Shown: positions 20,941 to 33,900 of the stretch, in pieces
Position numbering within the stretch: the first letter of the stretch is position 1
How the letters are laid out: every line of letters begins with the position of its first letter
Source: Toxonevra muliebris
Taxonomy: Eukaryota; Arthropoda; Insecta; Diptera; Pallopteridae
Reading direction: 5' to 3'
Length of the DNA stretch: 64,000 nt
Assembly (NCBI GenBank): GCA_963691655.1
Contig: OY829326.1
Coordinates: forward strand, 145,036,998 to 145,100,997
Notes under the pieces: model-generated
Databases searched by the model: none
The model's input: the letters and a program-made list of their open reading frames with translations, nothing else
What the model was told of the DNA's origin: nothing
Translations under genes and position numbers: made by a program

Positions 20941-21750
20941 CTGGGATAAGCTCAGCGGTTTCCAGGGTTCTTTAGAAACAATTTATTGTTTATTCGTAGT
21001 TCACAAGCTCTTTATTAAATTTTGTTTAACAAAATAATGTAGTGCCAATGCTGGTTACTATGATATGGTACCGGTGCTGGTGCTTCCCAGGGAATATAGT
21101 GCAGATGCTGGCCTCTGTCCAATACCGATGCTCAGTCCCTGTGGTCCATTGTATTTGTGCAAGGCCCCATTTTAATATGTGAACTTGCATGTTGTCAATA
21201 TAAATTGAGGAATCTTATTTGGAGAAAATGCTCGATTCTCATCTCATAATTGCCTAAATCTTGAAGTCGGATTCTAGTGAAAGCAGAACAGTTGCACAGA
21301 TATTGCTCCTCTTCCACCTCTTCTTCGCAGTCTTTGCAGTCGTATGTTGTATCCTGTCAGTCCACCAACCATCAGCATCCAGCTCAATTTGTTTAATTTA
21401 AAGAGAAAGGCAGCAGTGTATATGGATACTTCCATTAGTTGAGCGTGCAGTCTGTGCCGCTAAGCTATTGGTTGGTCCTTTTGATAATAGACGCTGATAC
21501 AGCAATAGCAGATTGGGACCCAATAAACCACTCTGAAAAGCCCGATCTTGGATGCTCATCAGAGAGCAACACCAGTATGATTCAGCACCCATATAAGGCA
21601 AAGTTCATTGTGTATGCAGACCCAATTAAGCATTGCCTTATAATAATGCCCGAGCTCGGGAGTAAAGACCAATTAAGGCCCTTTTTAACAGCTTGACTGT
21701 ACTCTTGCTGATACTAATGCCGATGTGGTACCGAATCGGTGATGTAGTGG
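20941..21750. repeat. Degenerate CCGATGCTGG-type repeat around an old retrotransposon scrap
   Basis: Short units such as GGTACCGGTGCTGGTGC, GTGCAGATGCTGG and CCGATGCTCAGTC recur between 21045 and 21145 and again near 21715-21750. The same texture resumes at 23235-23400 beyond the Transib insertion, so the two parts were once one block. Confidence 0.4.
21215..21360 (-). pseudogene. Non-LTR retrotransposon C-terminal zinc-knuckle remnant
   Basis: On the minus strand one frame reads TYDCKDCEEEVEEEQYLC, then CNCSAFTRIRLQDLG. The Cys-x2-Cys, acidic run, Cys and (A/R)RLxxLG order matches the C-terminal knuckle of I/R1-type ORF2 proteins. No intact upstream RNase H or RT was recognised. The expected His is not obvious, so it is decayed. 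Confidence 0.45.
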
Positions 21751-21755
21751 TGACG

Positions 21756-23229
21756 CACAGTGTAACGATCCCATATAATCTGCGGCCAAAAATAGTAAAC
21801 GTTGTTTAATATCAATAATATTTTATAGTCAGGATAGTCTAATTAAAGCTAAGTCGTATGCCAAAAATGGTACTAATTGGATTACTACCACGCCCACCTC
21901 CCATATAATTCAAAAAGTCAAATTGCAATAACTTTTTAAATATCTGTTGCATAATGAAGGAATTTGGTGTGTAGATCGATAAGAACATCCTTGCTCAATG
22001 AAGAAAAAATAGGTGTGCTGCCACGCCTACTTAAGAAAATTGCTAAAATGTCAGAAAGAGAAGCTCCATAAGAATGAAACATAACATGTTAATTTATAAA
22101 GCTGTTTTCCTATCCTTCAATATAATAAAGCTGCCACATGCTACTTAAAAAACTCCCAAAGGACTTAAAAAACTTCGGAGTATGGAACTTTGATGGAGGA
22201 ATCTTGTGTTCACAAAAAATGTGCTTCTTTTTCTTTTAAAGAACTTTTCTATAGAGACCAAAAACGATAAAACTTAAATTAAAAATGTCCTGGTACAGTC
22301 TTAATAAAGCCACTTTCAAGATTTCATGTACCTTTATATCAAGAACCTGGTGGAGCAAAATGGTCTTCAGATTCGAGCTCTGCGGCCCCAAATGCCATTA
22401 AGAAAATGCATCAATTTTATTCGATATTCAATACTTGATACTGCTCTCCAGACAAAATTTCATCTAAAAAGTAATCTTGTATTTTTTTATCTTTGTAATT
22501 TGCTCTGATAACATGAGAAGAGAAACCATCAGATCACGATTTGATGCTTCAGGGGAAGTTTTTCTTGTAAAATTTAATCAAAATTTTCTTATGTCTTTGA
22601 GGCGCGATTCTAAGACTTCCTCAGATAGGGCTCCAATTGGCAAACTGAATTGATCGACTATGTCGGTGCCATGAACAAGGACCTTGTGGACTGTTATTGG
22701 CATATCATTGGTTTAATTTTTATTATTGGTTTCACCGCAGACAATCTTTCTTGAATTAGTGAAAGCATACCTGTGGGGTTATTATATGTTAAAATTGGAA
22801 ATATATTTTGATATGTATTTTTTCAAATCTCTTTTAAAGTCATCGAAATCACTATGTTTTGATGTGAAAAAATACTTTTTTTTCAAATAACAGTAAAAAT
22901 CACATGGTTAAACATAGAGCCAAAAAAATAGTGTTACCATATTGAGCAGATTTTATATTTCTCCCTCATATGGATTTTGTCTACGTTTATTTGTTAATAA
23001 GTGAAATATGGCAATTAAATTAGTAATAAAAGATATGATCTTTTCCACGCAAAGTAAACGTTTTCATAAAAGTTCGGCTTTGTTGTTGCCGTGTACCTGA
23101 ACCCATAGGTTAATCGGAAAGAAAATTTAGTTACTTTTTATTTGAAATATTATCTCTTACATATCATTAAAATTTTTAAAAATCTCCAACATGACTTTTT
23201 CTTTTTTTTGGCTACCTCGTTACACTGTG
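21756..23229 (-). mobile_element. Transib transposon remnant with RSS-like ends
   Basis: Both ends read inward as CACAGTGTAACGA, beginning with the heptamer CACAGTG, and are flanked by a perfect 5 bp duplication TGACG (21751-21755 and 23230-23234). Five-base duplications and CACxxTG termini are the known signature of Transib, the superfamily related to RAG1. A piece of its transposase lies on the minus strand at 22498-22703. At 1474 bp it is about half the usual autonomous length, so it is internally deleted. A dispersed-repeat motif (CCACGCCCACCTCCCATATA, about 21887) lies inside. Confidence 0.82.
22498..22703 (-). pseudogene. Transib transposase C-terminal fragment (RAG1-related)
   Basis: Minus-strand frame from 22703 reads MPITVHKVLVHG, then LPIGALSEEVLESRLKDIRK, a TGA stop, and continues NFTRKTSPEASNRDLM to about 22498. 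The order (TVHK.L.HG, LPIG.LSEE..E.R.KD, R..RK.S....NRDL) is what I know from the C-terminal part of Transib transposases and the matching region of RAG1-like proteins. The catalytic DDE residues lie upstream in the family and were not found here. Together with the terminal heptamers this makes the superfamily call secure even though the gene is dead. Confidence 0.8.
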
Positions 23230-23234
23230 TGACG

Positions 23235-25756
23235 TTGGCACCACTATCGATGTAGAGTCGATGTTGGTTTGTTCTGTAATACTGATGCTGCCCCCGAATG
23301 TAGTTCCGATACTGGTACTGTATTGTAGTTCAAATACAGGCACAGTGATGTAGTTGAACGATGAAGTAACGAAGCCAGTCGTGGTGGTAGTACCAAGGCA
23401 AGCTGATAAAAGCTCATCTCCGAGAAGTCCGTGGATTTACTAGTTCAGTGGCCGTTCGTGCAAGCAATTCCAAGGGAGTGGAAAATGTCATTTTATACAT
23501 GTGATTTTTATGAAATATCTACTTAAAAATCATTGTATTAGTTGCTTAAAATCACTTTTAAGTTATAAAAACTTAACTCAACATTTCCCCAGAGTTTGAA
23601 CAACTTTTCTATTAACAAAAAAATCCACATAAATAAATACTTAAGATATCACTTTAGATTTCAAATATTACCTTTTAAAATCAACAGATCTCACTAGAAA
23701 AAATTTCAATTTGTAGTTTCTATTTAACTTTGTGTCTGTAAACTGAAAATTTATTGCACTCTTAACTTATTTAAACTATGTTTTCTTTTTTTTTTTCTTT
23801 GAGCTTTGTTGAGTCTCATTCACTTTTAGTTGGAATCTCATGCATTTTATATGATTTGTCCTTTTTCTGAGTATTTTGCTTTTGGTCAAATGTTAATAGA
23901 AGAAAAACAAAAAAAAAAACAAAAAAAAAGTATTTTGTGTAAACACAATTAACGCAAGATAATGTCTAAGAAAGCAACCAATAATTAAAAATGCACAAAA
24001 GTATGCAATGCAAAAGTAGCTTGAGAGCACTCACTATACACACACACTCACACTTTCGAAACTCCATATAATATCCTCATATGCTCACTCTCTTTCATAT
24101 ACCATATGTAATTGTAAAAAAATTTACCATTCTGTATGTGAAAATTAATTGATTTTTATCTTCAGCTGAGTGCAGGCAGGACTCCCATGCTCTTCTAAAT
24201 ATATGTAACTGCTGACAAAGTCAGTGCAGTAGATTTTGAATTTGATTATGGGGGGGCTTGCAATATTAAAACTGATTTGAACCCATCCCCTACTGTTCAC
24301 ACACACACACACACATACATTCATACGAAACATGCACGCTCATCATATGATGACGTATGACTGCGTATATTTTTATTTATTTTTTTTTTTTGTAAAACGT
24401 TTTCAATTATCGTTGACAAAAGTTTTTTGTTGGCAATGGTAGAGAGTGATAATTTCTCATCATATTTATTTTTTTCTCATATTCTTAAGTAAATGAAAAT
24501 TGTATTTCTTTTCTTAGGATTCAGAAATATTCTTGGCTTTGGCAAAATATTAATGGATTTAATTTAAGCGAATTATAATCTTATCTAATTTATAAGTTTA
24601 TACTTGCATGCTTATAGCTATGAGGAAAGTGGGTTTCTCTTTTGGCACCAAATTCGATAAAAATAGTTTTTGTTATAATTTTTCTATTATATTTTTAAAT
24701 ATATATCAATGCTGGTTGTAATTATATATTTAATTATTGGAATCCTCACCTCCTGGTAAAGTATAGCGCGTCGACAACTGGTTTGAATCTCGTTCAGAAA
24801 CTCGTTTCGTGGATCCAAAATCCGAAGTCTGTCGTCTACAGCTATCAAGACTATTATAAACGAGTAGGTCTATTTGATTCACAATCGTTAATAATCGTGG
24901 AGTTGAAAACGTTAAGTTAACACGTTCACGGACACTCAAAATTGTATCGAGGTGCAAAAAGATACACATGGTGGCTCTTTTAAAGTAATCGTAATTTTTA
25001 AATTTTGATTATACACGTTTTTCCAAAGTTCTAACAATATCACATATTATTAGTTATATACACTGAATACTAAAGGATTTACATCGGTATATAGATCAAT
25101 TCTTTTGCTATATAGAATTGAATACCGAAATTTGTATTTTAGATTTGAATGTTATAGCATTTACGTCATATTATGACACCATGAAAATGAATGTTATAGC
25201 ATTCACGTTCGCGAACGTATTAACACTGAACCGAAAGAACTGTAAGCTGCTGCTAAATATTTACAGATAAAAATAAACTAGCATGAAACTCACATAAACG
25301 TATTGTGTTAATTAATTTTTTTTATTTAGTAGAAAATTGATATATTCTATATTTTCGAATTATTTTTAATATTAGTCGCAAGTATTGCCAATAATTACTT
25401 GATATCTCCAGGTCCAACTTTCATTCAATTGTTTGGCATACTCCACAGAAAATCCCTTCCATATACGATTCAACATTGAAATAAGCTTGTTTTTTTTGTT
25501 GAAATTTATTTTCTTCAGAGTTTTTGATTCATTAAAAATCATATATTTTCTATAGGCTTCGCATCAGGACTCTGGGATGGCCATCATGCACTTAATTTTC
25601 TTATTTCTATGATGCACAGAGGCGGCTGCAATTTTTTGGATCATTTTTTTCTCCAAATTGATGTTATTAAATCAAAAACTCATACTTGATTGGAAATATT
25701 ATAACAAAGCGAAATAATCTGAAGATGAAAATTTAGCGTTATCCTTATGTGCTTAG
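23235..25756. other. No gene seen
   Basis: Resumes the CCGATACTGG-type degenerate repeat to about 23400, then AT-rich DNA with a (CA)n run at 24299-24315. Small domainless frames only. Confidence 0.5.
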
Positions 25757-26817
25757 CAGAGCTGTAAAAGATTGCAGTCTTTTTAGGTTTGAACTCAACT
25801 AACTTCTAAAAAAAATGATTGCAATAATCCAGTCTTTTTGTGAATGCGGATTTAAGACTTTGAAGTCACAAGTCATATTGAAGTCAATGACTTATCCTTC
25901 ATTTCTGAAGTCATTTTTTTGAAGTCATGAATGATCAGTCTCTTATTTGCAGTCCTAATCTCAACAAAGTATTAATTGACTTGAAGTCATTCATTTTGAA
26001 GTCATTTAAAGTGAATTTAAGTCATTTGAAGTCAATTGAAGTCATTTGAAGTCAATTGAAGTCATTTGAAGTCAATTGACTTCAATTTATTTCAATTAAG
26101 TCAATTGACTTCACCGAAATAAATTGAATTCGTGGAAATAACTTGGAAGTCATTTAAGTTATTTTTTCAAAATTTTACACATTTTCATGTTCACACTTGT
26201 TACGAATTATTTTTCTTGTTGCAAATATAAAAAATCATCGAAATCAAAGCTGTGCCTCAAGCAACTTTTTCGAAATTTACTAGAAATACCAGTATAAATT
26301 ATAATAATTTCAATTTTTTTATTTATTTAAAAAAATTTCTAACTAAATTTGTATCTTATATAAAAACTTGGTTATTCGATGTTCTATTTGTGTATGTAGT
26401 TACTTATATGTATGTATGTCTAAGATGATATGTATTATATATGTTTTTTCACAACTGTCTTATTGTCGTTAAAATCATGAAGAGCTTTTTTGTTTAATTA
26501 AATAACTATACTACTTATAAATACTGTATATTTTTTATCATTCAATAACAGACTTCACTCAGTGAATGTGAAGTCTCAAATGATTGCAAGACTTCAAACC
26601 AATTTGAAGTCATGACTGTGACTTTAAACCAATTTGAAGTCATGACTGCGACTTCAAGTATAATGTGAAGTCATGTGAGTGATTGTGACTTATTTTCATT
26701 GAAGTCTCAAATTGATTGCTATAATCAATGACCAGTCATTGACTTCAAAAAGACTGGTGACTTAATTTTTTAAAGTCATAAGTCTCAAATGAAATCAAAG
26801 ACTGTAATCAGAAATCG
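25757..26817 (+). mobile_element. hAT-like family B, copy 1, right end missing
   Basis: Starts CAGAGCTGTAAAAGATTG, identical to both termini of the complete copy at 53687-55709, and matches that copy in inverted orientation until GTAATCAGAAA at 26817, where similarity stops. It contains a block of alternating 10-mers GAAGTCATTT and GAAGTCAATT around 26020-26085. There is no coding capacity, so it is non-autonomous. Confidence 0.75.
26020..26110. repeat. GAAGTCAATT / GAAGTCATTT decamer array
   Basis: Three alternating 20-base units of two related decamers, continuing as the inverted form TTGACTTCAA. The unit TTGACTTCAA nearly equals its own complement, so the array can fold back. It lies inside the family B element and is mirrored near 55385-55455. 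Confidence 0.8.
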
Positions 26818-28640
26818 AATACTTCTTTCGCTGTTCCAACAAAAAAAATAAAAAAGAAGTGCCCACGGCCTATGCACTTGGTGCACATTTGTTTTTGTAA
26901 AAGCACTTAGGCATAGGTTGAGCATTGCTCATCTCTCTTTTTTGCCTATACCAAAGTGCAAAGCAAAAACTCTTTCGTAGGCTTTGTTGGTCTTCAACGT
27001 AGATTTTGCTTTTATCTAACGTATGAGTTTATAATAATAAAGTTTATATGTATTGGTGTTTGCACTTCCATAAGAAACTGTTAAACTAACCTAAAATAAT
27101 ACATAAAAATGTGACAACTCCGTCGAAAAAATAAATGAAAAGTCGACTCGATTTGAGAAAAGCAATTTTGAAGAATTTTAGAAAAGAGGGGATTAAAAGC
27201 GAACAGATGAAAAAGGGTAAAATTCATACTTCGGTAACACAGTGGTAACCCTGGTTTTAACAGCCATCGAACGAACGCTTGCAAATTTTAAACACCGAAT
27301 TTATTGAGTTTTTCATATTTTGACTACGACCTGGTAAATTTATAATTTTTTTTTCTCATATTGATATTTCCTAAAATGTAGAAGCGAAAGCCTTCATTTC
27401 ATAATCATAATAATTTTTTGTCTTATAGAAATTAAACGATAAAACAGTTCCCAATCAAAATTTAATTAATTTAGTGTCAATGCCATTGAAAATTTTACAT
27501 GCACACATACTTGAATTTTTTAATAATTAACTTTTATATTTCTGAACTAAATAAAGGAGCAAACTGATAGATTTCTCTATAAGAACTCTCAACCTATAAA
27601 TATCCTTAAAAGAATACATTAAAATTGGTCAGTTATACACGCACACATCCACCGATATCTTCACAAGCACCCAAGTTCAAGTTTTCACCGCAGCTTCATC
27701 TATGTATTTACTCTAAAGAAAAATACACACATATATGTATGTAAATAAATAAAATTGTATTGAAAATTCCTTAGAAAATCAGAAAATCATAAGAGAAAAA
27801 GCATAACAAACAAAGGGTCATTTTATTAACATAAATACATATGAACACATACATATATCTATCTTCATATCTATGTGTTTATGTGTGTACATGTCAGTTT
27901 GACTGTCAAACTGACAGTTGCAGAAAAGTTTTAAACGAAAAATTATAGACACTTTGGTATGTTTATATTTGGTTTCGTCTTATTTTTTTTCATTGTTTCT
28001 TGTGGGCAGTTGCAATTCGATAGGGATTTCTAGTTTTAGATATATAGAAACTTGTATTAATGGGTATGTATGTCTATGTGTGTGTCTGTGTGTGTGAAAA
28101 AGGGGAAAAGTTATCTGTTAAATAAGTAACTTTAAATATCAATAACCGGAAGCTGTCTTCACAGGAAACACAATTTTCTTAAGGAATTGATGTTTTTCCC
28201 AAACCCAAAAAGGGCAATAAACTGGGCAACAAGATAAAATGGGTGAGGGGGGCATAAATGAAGAGAAAGTTTTCTTCAATTTAGCAATTTGGCTGAAGGT
28301 CATTTACTCTTTTGGTTATTTTTTGTTGTTGTTTTTGTGGTCGTTTTCCAGCTTAAACACTTTTGGATGGTAAAGTAGTAAAATAAGAAAAACAAATTAA
28401 AGAAAATCGAAAAATGATTTCACATAGAGATTTTATTTTATTTTCTTAGTGCTTGGTGAAGTGAGAAATCATAACAATAATAATAAAGTTAGAAGGAAAA
28501 TAAAATGAAGAAAATAAGCAATTTTTAATTAAAATGTTTTGCAATTGAATTTGATGGTTCTCTGAGAAATTTAAAATACTTAAGAATTCAGACTGTATTG
28601 ATTCAAATTTTTCAAAACGTAAGGTAAAGTCTGTGATAGT
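26818..28640. other. No gene seen
   Basis: AT-rich. Holds a 25 bp near-perfect palindrome TGTCAGTTTGAC-T-GTCAAACTGACA at 27892-27916 and a GT-rich run near 28070-28095. Confidence 0.5.
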
Positions 28641-28644
28641 CTAA

Positions 28645-29930
28645 CAAACAGGCTCCTCCGTACACAAGCCGACGCATAGCCTCCTGGTAGCGACTTCTGG
28701 ATAGCGATCTGGCACTCATCAGTGAGTTAACGAATTTTGTGTGGCAGGCTTCCTCGTGACCTTAAGTTAATGATTATATTTAAAAAAATAGTCCCGGTGA
28801 ACCCACTAAGGAAACCTCGGATATGGAACCTCCCTAATGCTGACAACCCTCACAAATGCCCAAAAGGCAATGATTTACGGATATTCAACTGGAATGTCCG
28901 AACCTTCTGTAGGGAAGGTGCGTCTATCGAGCTGGTAGATGTCCTCGGAAGATACTGAGCTAACATCACCGCTATTCAGAAAATGCAATAGACGGCACAG
29001 GGTAGCTCCAAATGAGCGAACGTCCGAAATTCTTCACCATCAGCCTGCTTTGTGTGCATCCCTCGATGGATAAAGCGAGAAGGATGAAGTGACCAAAGAT
29101 GATTTCCACGAGCTCTTCCACAAAAACTAAGATATTAAAACCGTGTTAGGCGATTTTAATTCCAAAGTTAGCAAGGAGAGTTTCTTTGGTTCGACGATCG
29201 AAAAATTTAGACTCTACGACGAAGCCACCGAAAATGGTATGAGACAGATCGACGTACATAAAAAAAATCTGGATGTCGAAAAGCAGCAATCACAACGGAT
29301 TCTCACTCCTCCTATCGCAAAACACTTTTCAATATGGGCGCAGGGGCACACATTTCCGTCTTTATGCATACGGTTGCCGAAGAGGTGCGAGATTACCACC
29401 GTCGATGGAGAAATTTAAAGAGTGTCGCGATGCGATTGAAACGAAAAACGCAGTATACAGAGCCACTCTGCAGTTAGTTGCAACGCGAGCTGCTTAGGAG
29501 CGATACGGATAGTTGAAGAGGGAGGACTAAAGTCTTTTCAGGTGCACGAAACGAGACGCATAAAGACGTGAGTTCGATGATGTCGAGCTGTTTGGGGGCA
29601 GGAATGAGGTTCGAAATTTCGGTTAGGTTCGAATAACGGTTAGAAGGCCGACGGCTCTTCCTGCAAAGACAAAAATGATTCGAGGCTTAATGAGGTTATG
29701 GAAAGAACATTTCTCACAGCGGCTTAATGGCGAAGACGGCAACAATCCCACCATTGGGAAAGCATTTCCGAAAACAAAAATAACTAACTTTGAAGTGCCG
29801 TCGCCCAACTAGGATGAGGTTTTAACAGCCATTGGTCAGCTGAAAAACAATAACATTGCTGGTACAAATAGCCCACTCGCTGAGTTGCTTAAGACTGGAG
29901 TTCACAAAACACATACACGAGCCTCTATGC
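28645..29930 (+). pseudogene. Decayed RTE-like non-LTR retrotransposon
   Basis: Endonuclease remnants in order: RIFNWNVRTFCREGASIELV (about 28875), VLGDFNSKVSKESFFGST (about 29140) and LYDEATENGMRQID (about 29210). These are followed by pre-RT and RT-like pieces: MRLWKEHFSQRLNGEDGN (about 29695) and DEVLTAIGQLKNNNIAGTN (about 29812). The GDFN motif and the WNVRT start fit the APE endonuclease of RTE/BovB-type elements. Multiple stops and frameshifts, with loss of the RT core, make it non-functional. The upstream CG-rich stretch from 28645 is probably its own 5' region. Clade assignment is from recalled motif style, not a search. Confidence 0.7.
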
Positions 29931-31543
29931 TTCTAAAGCTTAATTTTCACCGTGTGTTCCTCCAGACGTTTTTTTTTTCTTCAAAAAGCCAGAAAGTGAA
30001 TATAGAATTATTTTCTCTGTTGAAAAAAAAAATAACATAATTCTATTTTCATTATTTTTACCTAAACACATATTTTAAATGCCTTCAATCTTTAGCATAC
30101 TTCACTTTTCTCAAAATTTTTACCACGCCAACAAAAACAATCAAATGAAAAATATATACATATGCGAAAATGTAATATATGACTAATAATTCATAACTTC
30201 ATCTCCACGTACATATATGAGCACTACTCTAAAAAAAAAAAAAAAAAAATATTTATATTCCCATATTTGACATTTATACGAAAAAGATATTTTATTTATT
30301 ACAAATTGTTTGACATTAAAAATGCGGAAAAGAATGAAGAATACCGTCGAGTGTGTATGCTGCTAAAGTAAATCATCGAAAGCGTGAAATCATTTTGAAA
30401 ATTGCTTTAAAAGCAACAGCAGCAACAAGCCGAAGCTATTCATATTATATACTTATAATAAATATTACTTGTTCCATTTATATCCACGCATACATATGTA
30501 ATCGTATGTGATTGGATAGGATTGTGAAATGTAATCTACATTCGAAAAAAATAGCACAACCAAAAATTTCTTATAGGATTTTCCATCAAACCTCGATTCA
30601 TTGAATTGATTGAAGTACATTAAAGTTTTGGCCAATAAATACTGAGAATTTTTGTAGCCTATATCTAGTGCTTTATACATATAAATATGTGCATATCATC
30701 GCATCTCGTACAAATGTAAAAAATTGAATTTACACAATTTTGAATGTAAATATGAAAGTGGAAACAATTGCTTGAAAAACAACTGAACAAGTCTGCATAT
30801 AAACTAAATTACTACTAAGTATAAAAATGTTAATATTTCCAAGTGCTCAAATGTTAATATGTTCAAGTGTTTTACATTTTTACTTGACATCAAAGTTTTT
30901 CTACAACATTTTATGAATTTTCTACATAAACATGTAAATTACTCAAGAATATGTAATTTGACACAACTCTATTCTCCTTTCAACAACTTCCGCATTTCAA
31001 ATTATAACGCGGCGAAAAATTAATGACACTTTGCGAAATTTATAGCGCGCCATTTTAATTTTTATTAGAAAAAATCATATATAAAAAATATATGGCAATT
31101 TTTTTATATGTATGGATAGAAATGTACGCAATACATATTTATGTCTGTGTAGACAAAGATATATAAACTAATATTACTACTGTCGAATATAATCGCTATG
31201 ATGCTTATTTGTTAGGAAATAAAAATAAAACATTGACATATATGGAAGGATACATGAATGAATAAAGCACGTACTTATTATTGAGTATATTTTAATAATA
31301 CAATGTAAATGGTTCAAGACAGAAGACTGACTTGAAGACATGGAAGAAGAAAGTAAATTTCAATATAATAACAATCACACAATTAAAGAATATCAACTAG
31401 GAAAGTTTAGAAATCATTTGTCATCATGTATTATCCCTTGCACTTAAATCACTAAAACGTTGGATATCGATCTTATAATGGTCATTAAGGTTAAAACGTT
31501 CTGCCAATCATAAAATGCCTATCTCAACCCCAAATCTGCCAAA
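29931..31543. other. No gene seen
   Basis: AT-rich intergenic or intronic sequence with homopolymer runs (A20 near 30231-30249) and CATA-type repeats. Confidence 0.5.
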
Positions 31544-32314
31544 TAGTGATAATTCGATACAAGGGAATACAAGTAAAAACTCGATACTTTTCATTCGATT
31601 CAAGTACCTTTTTTACTCGATGCTATAACATAAGTATTTTACTTGGTATCGAAAAAAAGGGTCAGTATCGGATACTCGATACTTTTGGAAAATATTTATT
31701 TAAAAAACTGAAATATTGCTATACAATATTTAAAATTGTGGATCATTTTACAACATTTTACAGCAATCAATAATATATTTCAAAATGTTACTGTTGAATT
31801 ATTCAAAATATTTCAGTCCATATTGCAATATTTCAATGTATGACAATATTGTAGTACAGTATTGAAGTTCTAGAAGATATTTCCGGCCATGCATGTAGAA
31901 CATAATGTTTATTGAAACGTTTTCGTTAAAATAAAATATTTTTATCAAGCTTTAATCTGTTGATTAGTTTTTCTTCTATTATAAATTTTCTAGCGATTTG
32001 CTAAATTAAATTAACGTCATATGATTCACGTGTTTTCAGTGGAAGTATCTCAAAACCATGATTTATTGGCGAAAAGCTCGTGTTGAGTAGTATAAACTGT
32101 AGGCTCAACTATGTTGTATCACAATGGGCCGTTCTGGCCTGAATGTTCTCCTTGACAACCACTGAAAAAAGAGTAATTTGTCTCTTTATACGAGTATTCG
32201 ATACAAGTACATTTTCGATACTTTTTTCCGATATTTTCGGTAGAATCGATACTTTTATTCGATACAAGTAATGAGTAAAAGTATCGATACTATGTGGGTA
32301 TCGAATCAACACTA
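31544..32314 (+). mobile_element. hAT-like family C, copy 1 (771 bp)
   Basis: Ends form inverted repeats, TAGTGATAATTCGATAC on the left and TAGTGTTGATTCGATAC on the right read inward. Flanks CTGCCAAA (31536-31543) and CTGCCGAA (32315-32322) agree at 7 of 8 positions, fitting an aged hAT duplication. Many ATCGATAC-type words lie inside. It carries a reversed SINE-like scrap (GTATCACAATGGGCCGTTCT, about 32116). Confidence 0.75.
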
Positions 32315-32322
32315 CTGCCGAA

Positions 32323-33607
32323 ACGGCCGTATATCAGATAGATGGTGCAATAAAGCCATAGAGGGAGTTTTCAACAATGTTAAGACAGAAGTTTTTTAAA
32401 CCTAGGATATGCCAATATTTACAAAAAGTTACTACTGATGAAGACACATATATCTGTGACTCCTGTGGCGATTTTAAATCATCGCAATCGCTGCATGAAC
32501 CACAACGAAAACGTGTTTTTCTCTTATAATGACAAAATACCGATGCTGATGATGTAAATGAGGCTGCTTCTGCAGATTTCTGTGGGTCTTCTGGTTGTTG
32601 TGGTGTTGGTACCTGCTAAGGAACGAAAGGTATAAAGAAAAATAAATGTATTTGGATTTTTTAATGGGCTGCCAAACTACATACGAATAGACCATTTTTG
32701 GCTATTGTATTTTTTACGTGTGCCCAACGACCAAAATGGGGGATAGTGGCTCTTATTTTTATATGAGGAACTACCCGCTGTGTTGCCAATTCAATTACAA
32801 ATTTGATTGGCTCGCAACCATCAAATCACAAATACGGCCAAAGCATGTTGAGGACCAAGGCTCTTTTTGCAGGTATTTTATTAGTATTAGAGGAGCCCAA
32901 CCAGCCAGCACTGCGACCTAAAAGATCTTTTGTGCCATTCCCCATTTTATGACAAAAGACGTTCGGCTGACCTAATAAAAGTCAAGCCATCTTTCGCATA
33001 AGAAGATTGTAGGTATAGTCCAACACCATCCATCCAGTCCATCATATCGACGCCTGCCTTATTTCGATTGTAGTCCAGGATTTGATTCGGCGATTCTAAA
33101 AACTTATATAGGATATTGAAAGATTAAGAACTATCGCTAAGATCACTGATGAGGAATCGTGGCAGATTCCCAAAACGGCCGACTGATTTGCCCGTCTCTG
33201 CATACACTGTTGTGATGACTACATATATACGTTCCGTTAAGCCTGTTATACATTACCTAAATTCTAAAAACTGTTGTCGACCAGCCAAACCACCGTAGGT
33301 AAAGTTACCTCTTTTTAACATTGGAATTGTTTGGTTTGGAATTCTTAAGCCATGGAAATAGGGGAGCTATTACTCCATTTTGGCCAGGAAAAAATATATT
33401 CAACATCGAAGTCAAATTTGGCCAGACCAGACCAAATTGTAGGATTAATCTACTCCGACCAAGCTAAGTATAAAGAAGGAACTAAATAGCGGAATCCCCA
33501 CCATGCTGAAAACCTGAGAAACTCTATCAGAAAGAGGTAACAGCCAGATTTTTGGGGTACCAGTTTCTCCCACAATTATTATGGCTGATTGTCATTGATG
33601 ATGTACT
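32323..33607. other. No gene seen
   Basis: AT-rich with moderately complex patches (32440-32620 and 32940-33200) but no recognisable protein motif on either strand. Confidence 0.4.
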
Positions 33608-33892
33608 CAGTGTGGCCAACTTCTATTTTTCAAAATCCGCTAAAATAAAGAATAAAACTCGTATTTTCTTTTAAAAAACATTAGATTTTTTCCCTTACAA
33701 AAGTGAGAGAAAACTCAATACATTTAAATTTTTTCACTAATACAGGCACACATCTGATACTTCTAGACAATGAAAATTTCTTCGATTTTTCGAAGATATT
33801 TTAAATTGAAAAAAACGAGCTGAGCGCTAAATCACTTTTTTCCGCGTTTTAATTTTCAAAAAGCACTAAAAAGCGCTGAGATGGCCACACTG
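33608..33892. mobile_element. hAT MITE (285 bp)
   Basis: Starts CAGTGTGGCCA and ends TGGCCACACTG, an 11 bp perfect inverted repeat. It is flanked by a perfect 8 bp duplication GATGTACT (33600-33607 and 33893-33900). No coding capacity. These features define a non-autonomous hAT element. Confidence 0.9.
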
Positions 33893-33900
33893 GATGTACT

